Positions 38,507-46,473 of a stretch of DNA of 64,000 bases are shown here, in pieces. Source of the DNA: JACKAN01 sp964502735 (lineage in GTDB: Bacteria > Bdellovibrionota > Bdellovibrionia > Bdellovibrionales > UBA1609); the NCBI GenBank assembly GCA_964502735.1, contig CAZCYD010000004.1, positions 58,576 through 122,575 of the forward strand. The letters are read 5' to 3'. Each line of letters opens with the position of its first letter. Position 1 is the first letter of the stretch. The position numbers and the translations under genes are program-made. A model generated the notes under the pieces. That model was not told the origin of the DNA, ran no database searches, and was given only the letters and a program-made list of their open reading frames with translations.

Positions 38507-39400
38507 ATGGCGGCAAAAGGGTTATACCATCTTTATTTTTTTGTTGGGACTTTACTAGGATTGAATAGCTCTGTCGTTGCTCAGGAATTGCGTTGGAGTT
38601 TGCCAAGCACAGGATGCGAACATCTTTTGTCGAGTTCAGAGCGGATCACACACTTGCGCAGAGAGATTCTTGTGGCAAATAAAAAGGATCAGATGTCAGG
38701 TCGGCCCTTTTCAGAAACTTCGAATTTCATTGCAGGAAGAGCTCAAGAGTTTGATTCGTCTGCAATTGTAGATTCTCATATTGTGTCTTTGGGATCAGGA
38801 CCAGATATTTATCTTCCTCTTTATCTCTTTCCCTTAGCTAAGTATTACCATTTTGTCGACACTCTTGGCGGCTGGGGGTCGGGTCCTGAGGACGTAATTG
38901 AGGAGATCGAGAGTCGACTTCACTCAATAGCCCCAGATGTTAGAGTAGAGAGATTAGATGCGTTGGGCGACTGGCGAAAGATTGAGGGGGTTTTGACCGA
39001 GCCTATTGTTTGGCGAGTCCAGTGGAGGAGTATGGCTACAGGGTTGCAGGAGAAAACTTTCCTTTTACATCAGCTTGATTTTAATTTGGAGACTAGTCTT
39101 AAAAGATTAAAGGAGCAATTTTCCCTGCCGTCTCAGAACTCAGGCCTGGGTGGGGTTGTTGTAACAGGAATCTCTGCGACATTAGAAACGAGGAGATCCT
39201 TGCTGTCCGAGTTGCATAGGGAGGGGTCAATGTTTACTGAGATGTTATATATGGATAAAGAAGGAAGAACTTCTAGTCCGGACGATGAGGCTATATTGAG
39301 AGACCTAGAGACGGACTTTGAAATTACAGATTTTGGCCTGCGAGACTTGGGTTTTCTGTTTAGTCCCCATCAGTTTCTAATAAAAGCTAAAAACAACTAG
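38507..39400 (+). CDS. Exported protein, possibly methyltransferase-like
   Basis: About 297 residues from ATG 38507, which gives a good signal peptide (MAAKGLYHLYFFVGTLLGLNSSVVAQ); the frame is open from 38465. Mature residues begin near ELRWSLPSTG followed by CEHLL. A Rossmann-like segment HIVSLGSGPDIYLPL, then KYYHFVDTLGG, resembles motif I and the acidic strand end of SAM-dependent methyltransferases. The C terminus ITDFGLRDLGFLFSPHQFLIKAK ends in beta-strands, also compatible. The methyltransferase call is weak inference. A short palindrome GCTAATCAATTAGC lies 10 bases before the start. Confidence 0.5.
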   Translation: MAAKGLYHLYFFVGTLLGLNSSVVAQELRWSLPSTGCEHLLSSSERITHLRREILVANKKDQMSGRPFSETSNFIAGRAQEFDSSAIVDSHIVSLGSGPDIYLPLYLFPLAKYYHFVDTLGGWGSGPEDVIEEIESRLHSIAPDVRVERLDALGDWRKIEGVLTEPIVWRVQWRSMATGLQEKTFLLHQLDFNLETSLKRLKEQFSLPSQNSGLGGVVVTGISATLETRRSLLSELHREGSMFTEMLYMDKEGRTSSPDDEAILRDLETDFEITDFGLRDLGFLFSPHQFLIKAKNN

Positions 39401-39418
39401 AGCCTAAAAAAGAATTAT

Positions 39419-40306
39419 CTATTGATAACTATGAGAAATCACTTCTATAAACTTTGAAGCCATTTTCCCCATGGTGTCGGAATGGCGATGATAGAGGCTA
39501 ATTTGAAAGATGTGTTGATTGTCGAAACTTGTTGGTATGAGTTTAAGTCTTTGGCTACGTAGTTCATTCTTTACAATATATTCGGGTAGCCAGCCAAAAC
39601 CAAGTTGTTTTAAGATGGCTTGTTTTTTTGCACTGAAATCATTTACGAAGAAGTGATTGGAGATTTGTAATCCATCTGTGCTTAACCCTAATTGCACACC
39701 TGAACCATAGACTTTTATTATTGGATATTTTGTAAGCTGTGATGCAGTTATTTTTTTAGATCCTTTGCTTTGGCACAAAGGATGGTCGCGATGGGCAACA
39801 AGGAACATTTTTAGACTTTGAAGCTGAACAAATGGTAAATTAAACTTTTGCATTGGCAAAATTGTCAGCATAAGATCCGCATGTTCTTTAGTAAAAGTGG
39901 ATTCGACTTCTTGAAGATGAGCGGTAAAAACTTGAATTTCCGTTGGAGCATGAGATTTGCTAAGTTTAAAAAGGGTATCTCCGATCATGTTAAAATCAAT
40001 AACGCCATCGTAGACGAGTTTAAGTTTAGGCTCCCATCCATCAATGAGTATTTTGCAAACTTGAGAAAGTTCTTCCTGAGTGGCAAGAAGTTGCTTGCAG
40101 TAGTTCAAGACAATTTCCCCATTTTGAGTGATTTTATTCTTGTAGCCGGATCTATCAAAGAGGCTTAATCCAGTTTCTGTTTCAAGCGATTTAATTAAAT
40201 ACATCACTGCTGAGTGACCTTTATTAAGATGTTCTGCTGCTTTTTGGAAGGTGCCGTGTTTTACCAGAGCATCAAGAGCGCGGGCCTGTTCAAGGGTGAT
40301 ATTCAT
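39419..40306 (-). CDS. LysR-family transcriptional regulator of the hmg operon
   Basis: About 295 residues from the ATG at 40306 (peptide MNITLEQARALDALVKHGTFQKAAEHLNK); the frame is open 30 codons further, but this is the family start. An N-terminal winged HTH (residues 3-62) is followed by a substrate-binding domain. It is divergent from hmgA-hppD-phhA with overlapping promoters between them, the usual LysR arrangement. The likely effector is an aromatic pathway intermediate (inference). Confidence 0.9.
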   Translation of the reverse strand: MNITLEQARALDALVKHGTFQKAAEHLNKGHSAVMYLIKSLETETGLSLFDRSGYKNKITQNGEIVLNYCKQLLATQEELSQVCKILIDGWEPKLKLVYDGVIDFNMIGDTLFKLSKSHAPTEIQVFTAHLQEVESTFTKEHADLMLTILPMQKFNLPFVQLQSLKMFLVAHRDHPLCQSKGSKKITASQLTKYPIIKVYGSGVQLGLSTDGLQISNHFFVNDFSAKKQAILKQLGFGWLPEYIVKNELRSQRLKLIPTSFDNQHIFQISLYHRHSDTMGKMASKFIEVISHSYQ

Positions 40307-40377
40307 GGGTTTCCATAGTGTTTTTGCTAAATCGTGTTTTCTAAAGCGTGTTCTGAGTGTTTGTATTCGAGTTATTA

Positions 40378-40406
40378 TTGTCAATAAAATCAACAAAGAC
40401 TATACA
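40378..40406 (+). promoter_or_regulatory. Probable hmgA operon promoter
   Basis: TTGTCA and TATACA are separated by exactly 17 bases. It shares its TATA bases with the oppositely directed promoter at 40399-40426. Confidence 0.6.
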
Positions 40407-40426
40407 AAAATTGATCTATAATTCAA
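40399..40426 (-). promoter_or_regulatory. Probable lysR promoter and operator overlapping the hmgA promoter
   Basis: On the minus strand, TTGAAT and TATAGT are separated by 16 bases. The -10 overlaps the plus-strand -10. A dyad TTGATCTATAATTCAA (40411-40426) fits the T-N11-A form of LysR sites and covers this -35 and the expected hmgA start of transcription. Confidence 0.45.
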
Positions 40427-40556
40427 CAAAATAATGATTTAAATTTGTTTTAAGGATGATTGGATTGTTTATAGGCTTAGGGTGACAGCTCCTATTCTTA
40501 ACGTGGTGAGATCTACATCTAAGCAGAACTTAAACAAAAAAATGAAGGGGAAAATT

Positions 40557-41672
40557 ATGGAAATACCATATGTAAAAGGGATAACAACAAAACAGGCTCA
40601 TGTTGATATTCCAGCGGGATTATTTGAAGAGGAAATGGGGCGCAATGGTTTTTTCGGAAAATATGTTCATTTTTATAGGCGTAATGCTCCTGTGGGTTGG
40701 ACCCATATTGAAGGTCCCTTAAGGCCCCAGTGCTTTGACTTGAATAAAATAGATTATAAGGATGAGGACTACTTACGCTCCCGCAGAAGGGTGCTCTACA
40801 ATCAAGATGTGTGTTTGTATTCATGCCGCTTGGTCAGGCCAATGACTTATTATTTTAGAAATGCTGATGGTGATGAAGTTTTTTTTGTTCACAAGGGGCG
40901 AGGGATTTTAGAAACAGATTTTGGTCGACTAGATTATGAAGAGGGTGATTATTTATTGATACCGAGGGGGACAACCTATCGCATAAATAACAATTTGGAG
41001 TCAGAGTTTTTAATAATTGAATCTTTTAGTGAGATTCACTTTCCAGATAGAGGTATGCTAGGTCAACACGCACTGTTTGACCCCTCTATTGTTAAAACTC
41101 CAGAGCTTAGCAATGGATTTATTTCCTCCTTAGAGGGTTCACAAGAAGAATATGAATTAAAAATTAAAAGAAGAAATCAATTTACTAGAGTATTTTACCC
41201 GTTTTGTCCACTGGATGCGCAGGGGTGGAAGGGAACTCTATCTGTTTTGCAGTTGAATGTAAGAGATATTCGACCTGTTTCTTCGGATCGTTATCACCTG
41301 CCACCATCAGCGCACTCTACATTCGTAGCTCGTAACTTTGTGATCTGTACTTTCTTGCCTCGTCCACTTGAGGTGGGGGACGACAAGGCTATGAAGGTTC
41401 CTTTTTATCACTCAAATATAGATTTTGATGAGGTCTTATTTTACCATTCTGGAGAGTTCTTTAGTCGTTCGGGAATTAAAGAGGGTATGTTGACTTTTCA
41501 TCCACAAGGAATACATCATGGTCCACAGAGTGGCGCGATTGAAAGAACCAAAGAAGCAAAATTTACTAACGAAGTCGCGGTTATGATTGACACAAAAAAT
41601 CCATTGGATATTGATGATAAATGTGGAGATTTTGAAGAAAAGAATTACTGGCGAAGTTGGCAAACAAAGTAA
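40557..41672 (+). CDS. hmgA: Homogentisate 1,2-dioxygenase
   Basis: About 371 residues from the ATG at 40557, preceded by AAGGGG. The frame is open from 40482, but the extra 25 residues have no family match. It is a cupin-fold Fe(II) enzyme that opens the homogentisate ring to maleylacetoacetate. The C-terminal region VLFYHSGEFFSR ... MLTFHPQGIHHGPQSG holds the Glu and His iron ligands. It is shorter than the roughly 435 residues of pseudomonad enzymes. First gene of the tyrosine-degradation operon. Confidence 0.9.
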   Translation: MEIPYVKGITTKQAHVDIPAGLFEEEMGRNGFFGKYVHFYRRNAPVGWTHIEGPLRPQCFDLNKIDYKDEDYLRSRRRVLYNQDVCLYSCRLVRPMTYYFRNADGDEVFFVHKGRGILETDFGRLDYEEGDYLLIPRGTTYRINNNLESEFLIIESFSEIHFPDRGMLGQHALFDPSIVKTPELSNGFISSLEGSQEEYELKIKRRNQFTRVFYPFCPLDAQGWKGTLSVLQLNVRDIRPVSSDRYHLPPSAHSTFVARNFVICTFLPRPLEVGDDKAMKVPFYHSNIDFDEVLFYHSGEFFSRSGIKEGMLTFHPQGIHHGPQSGAIERTKEAKFTNEVAVMIDTKNPLDIDDKCGDFEEKNYWRSWQTK

Positions 41673-41681
41673 GGGGGAAAA

Positions 41682-42728
41682 ATGAAGAAAAATCCATTAA
41701 ACTTACGAGGAATTGATTTTGTAGAATTTAGTGCTGAATCTTTCAATTACTATCACAAGCTTTTTACAGACTTTGGTTTCTCAAAGTTATCTAAACATTG
41801 TGATAAGAATATTGATTATTACAAACAAAATGACATTCATTTCATGGTCAATTACCATCGTGATTCATTTGGCTACAAATTTCAAACACAGCATGGGCCT
41901 TCTATATCCGCTATGGGGTGGAGGGTTGACGATGCCAAAAAGGCTTATGTTGAAGCTGTAAGGCGGGGAGCCAGGCCCGGAGAGGGAGATTATCTGTATA
42001 AAAATAGCGGGGATCGTGTTCCTGCAATCTATGGTATTGGTGAGAGTTTAATTTATTTTGTTGAGCCTGATTCTGAGGGGAGATTTTCTTATGAACGCTA
42101 TGGATTTGAACCTCTGCAAGATCCATCCTTAGTTAAAGATAAGGGTTTTTTAGCCATAGATCACCTCACAAATAACGTTTACAATGGAACAATGAAAGAC
42201 TGGGCAGCTTTCTATAAGGAAATTTTTGGCTTCGAAGAGGTGCGTTACTTTGATATTAAAGGTGTTAAAACTGGCTTAACTTCGTTTGCACTCAAGTCTC
42301 CATGCGGAACATTTTGCATTCCAATAAATGAAGCCAATGAGGCTAAATCTCAAATTAATGAGTATTTGGATGAGTATAAAGGGCCAGGAGTGCAACACCT
42401 GGCCTTTCTAACTGAAAATATAATTTTATCTTTGCAGAGCCTTAAAGGCACCTCTATTGAAACGTTAGATATTGATCATAATTACTACAGGGAAGTTTTT
42501 AATAGAGTACCTAATGTAAAGGAGGACAAAGCTGAAATAGAAAGGCTACAAATTCTTGTTGATGGTGATGAAGAGGGTTATTTATTGCAGATTTTTACTA
42601 AAAACATAGTTGGTCCCATATTCATTGAGATTATCCAAAGAGAGAATCATCTTTCGTTTGGCGAGGGGAATTTTCAAGCTCTATTTGACTCCATAGAAAG
42701 AGATCAGATGAGGAGGGGGGTTTTTTAG
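41682..42728 (+). CDS. hppD: 4-hydroxyphenylpyruvate dioxygenase
   Basis: A 348-residue two-domain glyoxalase-fold enzyme. Iron ligands are visible in LAIDHLTNNVYNG (His), GVQHLAFLTENI (His) and PIFIEIIQRENH (Glu). It converts 4-hydroxyphenylpyruvate to homogentisate, the substrate of the preceding gene product. It lies 9 bases after hmgA, with GGGGG upstream, and its stop overlaps the phhA start by one base. Confidence 0.93.
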   Translation: MKKNPLNLRGIDFVEFSAESFNYYHKLFTDFGFSKLSKHCDKNIDYYKQNDIHFMVNYHRDSFGYKFQTQHGPSISAMGWRVDDAKKAYVEAVRRGARPGEGDYLYKNSGDRVPAIYGIGESLIYFVEPDSEGRFSYERYGFEPLQDPSLVKDKGFLAIDHLTNNVYNGTMKDWAAFYKEIFGFEEVRYFDIKGVKTGLTSFALKSPCGTFCIPINEANEAKSQINEYLDEYKGPGVQHLAFLTENIILSLQSLKGTSIETLDIDHNYYREVFNRVPNVKEDKAEIERLQILVDGDEEGYLLQIFTKNIVGPIFIEIIQRENHLSFGEGNFQALFDSIERDQMRRGVF

Positions 42729-43465
42729 TGCCGAATTCTTCGACCAATACTAAAAAGTTTGTCGGTCAAACTCAGAGGGATTTTAACGCTGAGGAAGCCA
42801 TGACCTGGAAAATAATCTTGGAGAGGCATAAAGCTAAGAGTCATGATCAGATCTATGACTTATTTCATCAAGGAGTTCAGTATTTAGAAATAACTCCAGA
42901 TAGAATTCCCAGTCTTAAAGCTATAAACCTTAAACTTAAGGCCAAAACTGGTTTTGAGGGAATATTTGTCGATGGCTTAGAAGATGGTAAAAGCTTTTAT
43001 AGGTTGTTAGCCCATAGGTTATTTCCCGTTGGAAACTTCATAAGGGATAAAAAAGACTTAAGCTACACTCCCGCTCCAGATATTATTCATGATTTGTATG
43101 GACACATGCCTTTTTTTATTGATGAAGACTACGCAAACTTCTGCCAACAGTTTGGAGCGGAGGCCTGTAAATTTCTGAACGACCAAGAAAAACTCAGGCA
43201 GTTTGAAAGATTTTTTTGGTTTACAATTGAGTTCGGATTAATCAAGGCAAAGGAGGGAGTCAGGGTTTTTGGAGCAGGAATTGCCTCTTCAACTGGGGAG
43301 TGTGAATACGCATTAAGTTCCATACCGACAGTTGTACCATTTGATATTGAAGAAATAAGAGGTCAGGAGTTCCGAATAGATATTATGCAAGAGAAACTAT
43401 TTTTGCTTGATAGTCCCAAGCAATTATATTCCTCCCTGCAAGCTTTTGTCGCAGGTTTAAATTAG
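42728..43465 (+). CDS. phhA: Phenylalanine 4-monooxygenase
   Basis: A 245-residue pterin-dependent aromatic amino acid hydroxylase. The iron site is visible as PAPDIIHDLYGHMPFF (the HDxxGH pair), with the third ligand Glu in the FWFTIEFGL helix. It converts phenylalanine to tyrosine, feeding HppD and HmgA after transamination. GTG start overlapping hppD. No pterin dehydratase (phhB), maiA or fahA gene is in the cluster. Confidence 0.92.
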   Translation: MPNSSTNTKKFVGQTQRDFNAEEAMTWKIILERHKAKSHDQIYDLFHQGVQYLEITPDRIPSLKAINLKLKAKTGFEGIFVDGLEDGKSFYRLLAHRLFPVGNFIRDKKDLSYTPAPDIIHDLYGHMPFFIDEDYANFCQQFGAEACKFLNDQEKLRQFERFFWFTIEFGLIKAKEGVRVFGAGIASSTGECEYALSSIPTVVPFDIEEIRGQEFRIDIMQEKLFLLDSPKQLYSSLQAFVAGLN

Positions 43466-43472
43466 TGTTAGC

Positions 43473-44432
43473 CTACTCTTCGTGAACTGAAGGTTCCATA
43501 ACTTTGTCTAAGATTTGTCCAAGGCGTTCGTAGGAAACACCAGCCATTACAAATAGCTCTTCAGTTAGTTTGTCTTTGAACTCGGAATTCAGTTCTTTTA
43601 TGAAGTTAGGATATTGAACTAGAAATTGCGACATCTGCTTTATATTGTCCATGGCGAGTTGAGTTTCATTTAACAAAGTTAAAAGTTCCTCAATTGCAAG
43701 TAAACCAGGTTTGCCAGCGGTGATCGACCATTTGTGTTCAGGTTCAGCCTGAGCAACGGTAAGAAACTCGACCCATAGGTCCCACTCTTGATCGTAATAA
43801 GTAAACACAACCCAATCTTTCTGAAACCATCGCTGGTTTTCTAAATTTGAGGTGAAGTACGGAGTTGTTGTGACTTCAAAGTCTCTATCAGATTGTGGCA
43901 TCGAATGAATGTAGGTGTGAAAGGAAGACATGAGATCACGCAGGTATTTTTCAGAAAGATGATCTAGCCAGTATTCCAAATCCCGCTGTAAAAGTTCAAT
44001 GTTTTTGGAGTCAAACTCTTGTCCTTTTCGTACGAAGGTATCAAAAATTGTATTTTTTAATTCAAAAAATTTACGTTGGCTTATGCGCAGGCTTTTATAC
44101 AGGTCCTCAAGTCTAAGGCCTTCTTCAGAATTTACTGATTTCTGATTTCCAGCGTAAATTCTTAAGCTCTTTACAAAGTCTACAGCCACAGTTTCAATTT
44201 CACTGGCTTCAGAAAAAGTTAAAAGCCTAATCTGCTCAAATAGGGGCGAAATAGGTGAGCCAGTTAAAGCTTGTTCACATAGGCTTTTGTTAGCTTGGGT
44301 AGTTGATTTGCTAGAATTGGCTTTGCTAGAGGGAGGTTCATGGGCGGCAAAAGCTGGGGTTTGTGCAGTGGCGAGTGCAAGAGCAATTGTAAACAACAGT
44401 GCAACAGGAAAAGAATGTACTGTAGGCATCAA
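43473..44432 (-). CDS. Exported protein of unknown function with CEQxL motif
   Basis: A 319-residue protein with a signal peptide (VALLFTIALALATAQTPAFAA, cleavage near residue 30). A Ser/Lys/Thr-rich stretch follows, then CEQALTG at residues 52-58. The rest is mostly helical with a Trp/Tyr-rich middle (RWFQKDWVVFTYYDQEWDLWVEFL). The family is not recognised. The CEQALTG motif closely matches CEQSLSG in the divergent PIN-PhoH gene, 250 bases away. It converges on phhA. Confidence 0.65.
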   Translation of the reverse strand: MMPTVHSFPVALLFTIALALATAQTPAFAAHEPPSSKANSSKSTTQANKSLCEQALTGSPISPLFEQIRLLTFSEASEIETVAVDFVKSLRIYAGNQKSVNSEEGLRLEDLYKSLRISQRKFFELKNTIFDTFVRKGQEFDSKNIELLQRDLEYWLDHLSEKYLRDLMSSFHTYIHSMPQSDRDFEVTTTPYFTSNLENQRWFQKDWVVFTYYDQEWDLWVEFLTVAQAEPEHKWSITAGKPGLLAIEELLTLLNETQLAMDNIKQMSQFLVQYPNFIKELNSEFKDKLTEELFVMAGVSYERLGQILDKVMEPSVHEE

Positions 44433-44682
44433 TTACCCCCCCAGAGCTGTTTCGTTTTAAATCACCCCCAGGAAGTGAGCAAGAAAATAAATTCATGGTT
44501 CCATTTGGAACTCATATTGTGAATTTTTTTCAGAAAATCAATGATCTAAGACGGTAAGTAAAATATGTAAAATGGCACTTTAAGAGTGTAAATTTTCTTA
44601 AATATAGAAATTCATCTACACATCCCGTCATAGTCTCTGTAATAAGAATTTATTACAGATCTTTCTCCAAAAAGGGGGATTC

Positions 44683-46473
44683 ATGTTTACAAAATTTCAA
44701 GTCTACATATCGGCTTTAATAATTACGAGCCTAGCTTTACCGAGTCTGCTTTCGGCAGAAGGAGCCGGTAGTGCCAACATAACGCCCGGGGCGAAATCAG
44801 GTGCTTGTGAGCAAAGTCTGTCAGGAGCAAAAGATTGGAGTGGCAGCTTAGTGATTTTAGATACGAACTCATTAATGAACAACGTAAATGCCCCATTTCA
44901 CTTCCCTGGAGCTGAGGTTATTATTCCGATGACCGTGGTGAATGAACTGGATTATCTTAAACTTGGGATTCGCGCATCTAGAGACTCAACAGCCCCTCAA
45001 TTGGCTCGTGCGGCTACAAATCTTTTAGACAGGCTACTGGAATCGGAGTCTGGTGCGCACATTACACCACAGGAGCGAGAAGCTCTACAAAGAGATGTCG
45101 ATCATAAACAGGATCACATCATTAAGTTGAACAATGGAAGTCTTTTGCGGTTTTCTTTTCATGGTCAAAATTTATTTGATGCAAGTTCTCCCGATTACTT
45201 AGATCGCAAAAAGGCTGATGATCAAATTTTGATGGTAGCGAGGCATTATTTAAAAGCCCTTCCCGAGAGGGACGTTTATTTGGTCACACATGATACTAAT
45301 TTGAGGGTCAAGGGACAAGCCGAGGGGCTAAAGGTCCCAAGTAAGGATCAGCTAAAGTTTTTATTGAGTGACAATGCAAAGAATTACTCTGGAATGGTCG
45401 AAGTTGAGATTGCAAGTGAGGCTTTTTCAAAAATTTATCAAGAGGGAAGGTTCACAGCCTCAGGCTTAGTGGATAAGCCCTTATATCCCAATCAGTTTAT
45501 TTTACTGACCAACAAAGACGCTAACAACGACGTTGTTGAGCGGTCTGAACAATCTGGTGAGGAGATCTCTTCAGTTCCCTCTTATTTAGTAGGCCGCTAT
45601 CATCAGGCTTCTGGGGAGGTCCGTTTAGTTAAAGAAAAAAAAGGGGAACTTCCGATTGTTGCAAGAAATCCTGAACAGGTCATGGCATTGGACCTTTTGA
45701 AAGATCCAAATATCACTTTGGTAACTATGCAAGGAAAGGCTGGAACAGGTAAAACCCTTTTGGCTTTAGCGGCAGCTCTTCAACAGACTTCAGATGTTCT
45801 TACAAACAAACCTCGCTATGACAAAGTCTACTTTGCAAGAGCAGGGGTAAATGTTGATGACGAAGAAACAGGCTTTTTGCCAGGTGGTGAGGAAGAAAAA
45901 ATAGCTCCTCTTATGGCTCCGTTTTTTGACAATCTTGAAGCCTTAGCAAGAATTATTGTTGGTGGTAATCATGGAAAAACAGCTGATGGTTACAACTGGA
46001 GAAAGGATCAGAGAAAGCAAAGAGGAAGAATGAATAGAGCTATTTATGAGAATGGCGGACGCCTCCCTGATGACTATGAAGGGGCCACGGAGTTTAATTC
46101 GAGCTTTGTTTCTTTAGAAGGAATTTCTGAAACTGTAAATCAGTTGAAAAAAGACACTCAAGTGAGCACAGTTGCCTATTTTCGTGGTCGCAGCTTGCCA
46201 AGGGTTGTTATCATTATTGATGAAGCACAAAACTTGACACTGTTACAGTTAAAGACCTTGATTACTCGAGCCGGAGAGGGCACTAAGATTGTTCTAATGG
46301 GTGATCTTGATCAAGTGGACCGAGCTAATTTAAGAGGAATGGCGAACCCCTTCTTTAAAGTTGTGGATGCGTTTAATAATAAGTCATTTGCCGGTCACAT
46401 CACTCTCAAACAGGTAGAGAGATCCCAAATGGTTAGAGAGGCCATAGAAGTTTTCGAGTCAATGGGATTGTAA
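44683..46473 (+). CDS. Exported PIN-PhoH fusion (RNase plus ATPase)
   Basis: A 596-residue protein. Residues 1-25 (MFTKFQVYISALIITSLALP and on to SLLSA) are a signal peptide; CEQSLSG follows at 42-48. A PIN nuclease domain (about 55-235) keeps its acidic residues in VILDTNS (D60), VVNELD (E88), KKADDQI and THDTNLR. A PhoH domain (about 325-596) has Walker A GKAGTGKT and Walker B VVIIIDEAQN, plus the PhoH segment GFLPGGEEEKIAPLMAPFFDNL. PIN-PhoH proteins (PhoH2) are cytoplasmic RNA helicase/RNases in known bacteria, so an export signal on an apparently intact enzyme is unusual. A strong AAGGGGG ribosome site supports this start. Confidence 0.88.
   Translation: MFTKFQVYISALIITSLALPSLLSAEGAGSANITPGAKSGACEQSLSGAKDWSGSLVILDTNSLMNNVNAPFHFPGAEVIIPMTVVNELDYLKLGIRASRDSTAPQLARAATNLLDRLLESESGAHITPQEREALQRDVDHKQDHIIKLNNGSLLRFSFHGQNLFDASSPDYLDRKKADDQILMVARHYLKALPERDVYLVTHDTNLRVKGQAEGLKVPSKDQLKFLLSDNAKNYSGMVEVEIASEAFSKIYQEGRFTASGLVDKPLYPNQFILLTNKDANNDVVERSEQSGEEISSVPSYLVGRYHQASGEVRLVKEKKGELPIVARNPEQVMALDLLKDPNITLVTMQGKAGTGKTLLALAAALQQTSDVLTNKPRYDKVYFARAGVNVDDEETGFLPGGEEEKIAPLMAPFFDNLEALARIIVGGNHGKTADGYNWRKDQRKQRGRMNRAIYENGGRLPDDYEGATEFNSSFVSLEGISETVNQLKKDTQVSTVAYFRGRSLPRVVIIIDEAQNLTLLQLKTLITRAGEGTKIVLMGDLDQVDRANLRGMANPFFKVVDAFNNKSFAGHITLKQVERSQMVREAIEVFESMGL

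Noticed and set aside
39419..40396. 30-codon upstream extension of the LysR gene
   Set aside because: LysR proteins start at the MNITLEQ position; the extension overlaps the promoter region.
40482..40556. 25-residue N-terminal extension of HmgA
   Set aside because: No family match, and a good ribosome site precedes the ATG at 40557.
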